DNA of 22,029 nucleotides from Sulfurovum sp. (lineage in GTDB: Bacteria; Campylobacterota; Campylobacteria; Campylobacterales; Sulfurovaceae), in contig JALSPX010000287.1 of the NCBI GenBank assembly GCA_026985755.1, positions 1 to 22,029 of the forward strand, given 5' to 3'. A program made the position numbers and the translations under genes. This document shows positions 21,333-22,029 of this stretch, piece by piece. The notes beneath the pieces are model-generated. The model searched no databases and was not told the DNA's origin. It saw nothing but the letters and a program-made list of their open reading frames with translations. Position 1 is the first letter of the stretch; the number at the start of each line of letters is the position of its first letter.

Positions 21333-22029
21333 ATGTCACACAATTATATTATAGGATTTCCACGTATTGGGGAACAAAGAGAACTTAAAAAAGCATTAGA
21401 ACTTTATTGGGCAAAAAAAACTGATTTTTCTGAAGTTGAAAAAGTAGCTTCAGAACTTAGAGTAAGACATTGGAAATATCAAAAAGAAGCAGGGATAGAT
21501 TTTATTTCCTCTAATGATTTTTCGTTTTATGACAATATGCTTGATACAGCTATAATGCTTGGAGCGATTCCTAAACGTTTTAGTGGATTAAAAGATGACG
21601 AACTTTATTTTTCTATGGCTCGTGGTAATAAAAATGCTGTAGCTATGGAAATGACCAAGTGGTTTAATACCAACTATCATTATATAGTGCCAGAGCTTTC
21701 ATTAGAAGATAGTTATACACTTAATGCCACTAAAATATTAAGTGAGTACAATGAGGCAAAAGCATTAGGTATTAAAACCAAAATAAATCTCATAGGACCT
21801 ATTACATTTTTAGGTTTGTCAAAGCGAATAGATAGGGGAGATACTTATGAGTTGTTTGGAAAAATACTCCCAGTATATGAAGCTTTACTCGCAGAGATAG
21901 CTAAATTGGATGATCAGATTATTATACAAATTGATGAGCCTATTTTTGTAAAAGGTATGGAGTCAAAAGTCTTAAGTCTTATTAAACCATGTTATGATAT
22001 TTTGGCTAATATATCAAAAAATATTAAAA
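21333..22029 (+). CDS. metE: cobalamin-independent methionine synthase, N-terminal part (runs off the right edge)
   Basis: Transfers the methyl group of 5-methyltetrahydropteroyl-glutamate to homocysteine. The 232 residues present match the N-terminal domain: IIGFPRIGEQRELKKALELYW at the start, RHWKYQKEAGIDFISSNDFSFYD, and YFSMARG followed by AMEMTKWFNTNYHYIVPEL. The zinc-binding catalytic C-terminal domain is outside the window (family about 750 residues). Of the two adjacent ATGs, that at 21333 has AAGGA six bases ahead, while the one at 21330 is only three away, so I chose 21333. I see no SAM or cobalamin riboswitch in the 145 bases upstream; that space is filled by the palindromic element and an AT-rich TATATTATATTT stretch that may be the promoter. 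Confidence 0.95.
   Translation, partial: MSHNYIIGFPRIGEQRELKKALELYWAKKTDFSEVEKVASELRVRHWKYQKEAGIDFISSNDFSFYDNMLDTAIMLGAIPKRFSGLKDDELYFSMARGNKNAVAMEMTKWFNTNYHYIVPELSLEDSYTLNATKILSEYNEAKALGIKTKINLIGPITFLGLSKRIDRGDTYELFGKILPVYEALLAEIAKLDDQIIIQIDEPIFVKGMESKVLSLIKPCYDILANISKNIK

Noticed and set aside
1..22029. CRISPR array, prophage, insertion sequence, rRNA or tRNA gene
   Set aside because: Reading both strands, I saw no regularly spaced repeats, transposase, integrase, phage structural gene or recognisable tRNA/rRNA segment.

Overview
The window reads as AT-rich chromosomal DNA of a Campylobacterota (epsilonproteobacterial) bacterium, probably of the Sulfurovum/Sulfurimonas kind. This rests on the style of the housekeeping proteins, gene-dense operons and promoters with a clear -10 box but little -35. 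The genus is inference; no rRNA or tRNA gene is present to fix it.

Layout. Positions 1-719 (minus) hold kdsB, running off the left edge. Positions 800-2075 (plus) hold hemH and an overlapping VanZ-like gene. Positions 2209-5425 (minus) form a nitrogen-sensing block, read in the order NtrC-like regulator with Fis-type HTH, PAS/degenerate kinase protein, long hairpin, amtB, glnK. Positions 5516-6427 (plus) are a 5'-truncated DUF234-type ATPase remnant. Positions 6458-13404 (minus) form an assimilatory nitrate/nitrite block: nirA, a DmsB-DmsC fusion, an intruding DUF1778/GNAT toxin-antitoxin pair, a 76-residue unknown, and a cytoplasmic molybdopterin nitrate reductase. Divergent from it lie a NarK/NasA nitrate transporter and a PP2C-phosphatase/protein-kinase fusion (13587-16697). 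Positions 16662-20819 (minus) hold mltG, a Mur-ligase-N-terminus-like protein and metG. Positions 20969-21184 (plus) hold a 71-residue unknown, and 21333 to the end holds the start of metE.

How it fits together. Nitrate enters through the NNP transporter, is reduced to nitrite by the NasC-type enzyme and to ammonium by NirA. The FeS/quinol-oxidase-like membrane fusion, whose start codon overlaps the nirA stop codon, is a likely electron source from the quinone pool. Ammonium uptake and sensing are by AmtB/GlnK. A 17-bp palindrome, TGATTAAATTTTAATCA or a one-base variant, occurs in front of the regulator gene, in front of amtB and between nirA and narK. It is a strong candidate operator tying the blocks into one regulon.

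The most unusual observation is that NirA carries an extra C-terminal ~125 residues, the last ~80 of which align without gaps in two blocks to the C-lobe of the Ser/Thr kinase encoded nearby. A kinase-lobe fragment fused to the nitrite reductase, next to a kinase/phosphatase gene, suggests post-translational control of nitrite assimilation.

Three intergenic palindromic elements with related GTAGGG...CCCTAC-type ends (6424-6453, 14877-14992, 21212-21288) look like a family of small non-coding repeats. No stretch longer than about 200 bases lacks a feature.
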